From the NCBI GenBank assembly GCA_964619935.1, contig CAZUGO010000046.1, forward strand, positions 26,241 to 90,240: a stretch of 64,000 bases of DNA, written 5' to 3'. The notes under the pieces were generated by a model that worked only from the letters and a program-made list of their open reading frames with translations, did not search any database and was not told the origin of the DNA. The translations under genes were made by a program, and so were the position numbers. Positions 62,663-64,000 of the stretch are shown here, in pieces. This stretch comes from CAZUGO01 sp964619935. Its GTDB lineage: Bacteria > Planctomycetota > Phycisphaerae > UBA1845 > CAIVHJ01. How positions within the stretch are numbered: position 1 is the first letter of the stretch; every line of letters starts with the position of its first letter.

Positions 62663-63745
62663 ATGCCGACCTACCGCGAAGTGATTTCCAATGACGCCCG
62701 CGGCCTGGTGGCGGCAGTGGCACGGGCAGCCCTGCGGCTGCTGTCCTGGCCTTACGGGGCGGTGGTCGCCCTCCGCAACGGGTATTACGACAGCTATGCC
62801 GCCGTCCACTGGCCGGACCGCCCGTGCATCAGCATCGGCAACATCACCGCCGGCGGGACCGGCAAGACGCCCGTGATCATGTGGCTGGCCGAACGGCTGA
62901 TCGCCGACGGCCGGCGGGTGGCCATCCTCAGCCGCGGATACAAAGGCGATCACAGCGGCAACGATGAACTGCGGATGGTCAGCAACGCGCTACCCCAGGC
63001 GGTTTGTGTGGTCCACGCCGACCGCGTGCAGGCCGCCCGGTTCGCGGTCCAGCAACATGCCGCCGAGGTGATCTTGCTCGATGACGGATTTCAGCATCGC
63101 CGGCTCGGGCGGTCGCTCGACATCGTGCTGATTGATGCGTCGTGTCCTCTGGGCTACGGTCACCTGCTGCCCAGGGGGCTGCTCCGGGAGCCGGCCCGGG
63201 GACTCCGCCGAGCCCAGGTCATTGTGATCACGCGGCTGTCGCTGTGTGCACCCGAGCAGTTGGCCACGCTCCGGGCCCGTTGCCGGAAACTGGCCCCGCA
63301 GGCCACGCTGCTGGGGTGCGATCATCGGCCAAGCGGCTTAGTGGATCTGCATGACCGCCACGCCGAGATCTCCGAGCTGGCCGGCCGGCAGGTGCTGCTG
63401 TTCTCGGGCATCGGCCACCCGCACGCCTTCGAGCAAACGGTCGCCAACTTGGGGGCCAAACCGGTCCACAGCCTGCGCTTCCCCGACCACCACGCCTTCA
63501 CTTCGGCGGACTGCGCCCGCATCTGCGCCACGGCCGAGCGCGCCGGTGCGGACTTGATCCTGATGACCGAGAAAGACCGCACCAAAGTACAGCGACTGTC
63601 GTTTGCATGGTCGCTGCCGCCGTGGGCTCTGCAAATAAAGATCGACTTCGGGGGCAATGGCGGTAAGATGTTGTTGAACATCGTTCAGGAGCTCCTGTCC
63701 GGCACGGATGATCCCCATGGCCCAGCGCCGCTATCAACCGATTGA
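62663..63745 (+). CDS. lpxK: Tetraacyldisaccharide 4'-kinase
   Basis: 360 residues from the ATG at 62663. It phosphorylates the lipid A disaccharide at the inner membrane. A membrane-binding N-terminal helix is followed by 'CISIGNITAGGTGKTPVIMW' (Walker A), 'VAILSRGYKGDHSGNDELRM', 'ILLDDGFQHRRLGRSLDIVL', 'LLPRGLLREPARGLRRAQVI' and 'HHAFTSADCARIC' plus 'LILMTEKDRTKV'. All catalytic motifs are intact. It shows that this organism makes lipid A. The stop overlaps the next gene by 29 bp. Confidence 0.95.
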   Translation: MPTYREVISNDARGLVAAVARAALRLLSWPYGAVVALRNGYYDSYAAVHWPDRPCISIGNITAGGTGKTPVIMWLAERLIADGRRVAILSRGYKGDHSGNDELRMVSNALPQAVCVVHADRVQAARFAVQQHAAEVILLDDGFQHRRLGRSLDIVLIDASCPLGYGHLLPRGLLREPARGLRRAQVIVITRLSLCAPEQLATLRARCRKLAPQATLLGCDHRPSGLVDLHDRHAEISELAGRQVLLFSGIGHPHAFEQTVANLGAKPVHSLRFPDHHAFTSADCARICATAERAGADLILMTEKDRTKVQRLSFAWSLPPWALQIKIDFGGNGGKMLLNIVQELLSGTDDPHGPAPLSTD

Positions 63746-64000
63746 TCCCGCAGCCCTGAAGACCTTCTCGATCGCTCAGCGCCGCCACAAGGTGCTCTTG
63801 GATGACTTCGCCAGGTTGCCGGCCCCCGGCGCATCCGCGGCCGACTTGATCGCCGCCATGCCCGAGTTCCTGGGGGCCCGCGACCTCCGGCGCGCCCCCC
63901 CCCCCGCGGGGGGGGGGCGCCCGGGCCCCCCGCCCGGGGGGGGGGGCCCGGGGGCCCCAGTACAAAAAGTTCGCCGCCAGCCCCGGGGGACATTACCCAA
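63717..64000 (+). CDS. Truncated gene, possibly deoxyhypusine synthase-like; end damaged
   Basis: The first ~58 codons read MAQRRYQPIDPAALKTFSIA, then QRRHKVLLDDFARLPAPGAS and AADLIAAMPEFLGARDL, which resembles the start of deoxyhypusine synthase-like proteins found in planctomycetes ('.KVSV.DFA.P...FLDSLP.ILAARDLR'). From ~63890 the sequence becomes runs of C and G and is not trustworthy. The recognition rests on memory of the family pattern, so it is tentative. Confidence 0.4.
   Translation, partial: MAQRRYQPIDPAALKTFSIAQRRHKVLLDDFARLPAPGASAADLIAAMPEFLGARDLRRAPPPAGGGRPGPPPGGGGPGAPVQKVRRQPRGTLP
63890..63960. other. Low-complexity poly-G/poly-C stretch, probable sequencing or assembly artefact
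   Basis: Around 70 bases made almost only of long C and G runs (for example ten or more Cs followed by a similar G run), unlike any other part of the window. It interrupts a normal coding frame and sits within ~110 bp of the window end. An unreliable contig edge is more likely than a real element. Confidence 0.7.

Noticed and set aside
63890..63960. G-quadruplex or other real structural element
   Set aside because: Runs of Gs and Cs only at the window end and inside a coding frame look like a sequencing or assembly error.

Overview
The window looks like a chromosomal segment of a GC-rich planctomycete, most likely of the Phycisphaerae type. The clues are a secreted FG-GAP protein ending in a dockerin-like tail with 'LLxxWG' repeats, a prepilin-type/H-X9-DG gene remnant, a GH10-like cytoplasmic protein, a fused and enlarged SecDF, and Gram-negative envelope genes (lpxK, murJ, mreBC). 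The lineage is inferred from these families, not from a marker-gene tree. The last ~100 bases (from ~63890) are G/C homopolymer runs and look like a damaged contig end.

Layout. 1-5 kb: partial aminotransferase (-), secreted FG-GAP/dockerin protein (+), and a threonine-degradation operon tdh-kbl (-). 5-10 kb: membrane-anchored coiled-coil protein, a 55-residue membrane protein, mreB, mreC and an HD-GYP protein (+). 10-15.6 kb: comEA-like and GH10-like genes (-), a secreted protein, purC, aroC and a haem lipoprotein (+). 15.6-18.2 kb: mostly non-coding, with a first 22-bp repeat array, a small periplasmic coiled-coil gene and tRNA-Tyr (-). 18.2-30.2 kb: STAS protein, nucleoside transporter, transketolase, Rrf2 regulator, folC, aroB, and a MacB-like ABC exporter operon (-).

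30.6-48 kb is one long (+) translation cluster: fusA, then S10-L3-L4-L23-L2-S19-L22-S3-L16-L29-S17-L14-L24-L5-S14-S8-L6-L18-S5-L15-SecY-Map-L36-S13-S11-S4-RpoA-L17, followed by a HIT protein and a GT2 glycosyltransferase. A strong sigma-70-like promoter precedes rpsJ. rpsL, rpsG, tuf, rpmD, adk and infA are missing from their usual positions.

50-55.4 kb is the accessory stretch: mobA, an IS4-type insertion sequence, a three-gene operon of small membrane or secreted proteins, a second 22-bp array, a methyltransferase gene bracketed by a 25-bp inverted repeat, and a broken prepilin gene. 55.4-64 kb returns to core functions: secDF, an unknown secreted protein and murJ (-), then a Memo-family protein, lpxK and a truncated last gene (+).

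The most unusual signal is a pair of intergenic AT-rich arrays (15785-15916 and 53522-53653). Each has exactly six units with an exact 22-bp period and an imperfect palindrome ATGGTnnnACCAT per unit. The two arrays correspond unit by unit, most clearly in units 4-6, although they lie 37.7 kb apart. They resemble iterons or phased protein-binding arrays and match no feature class I can name with confidence.
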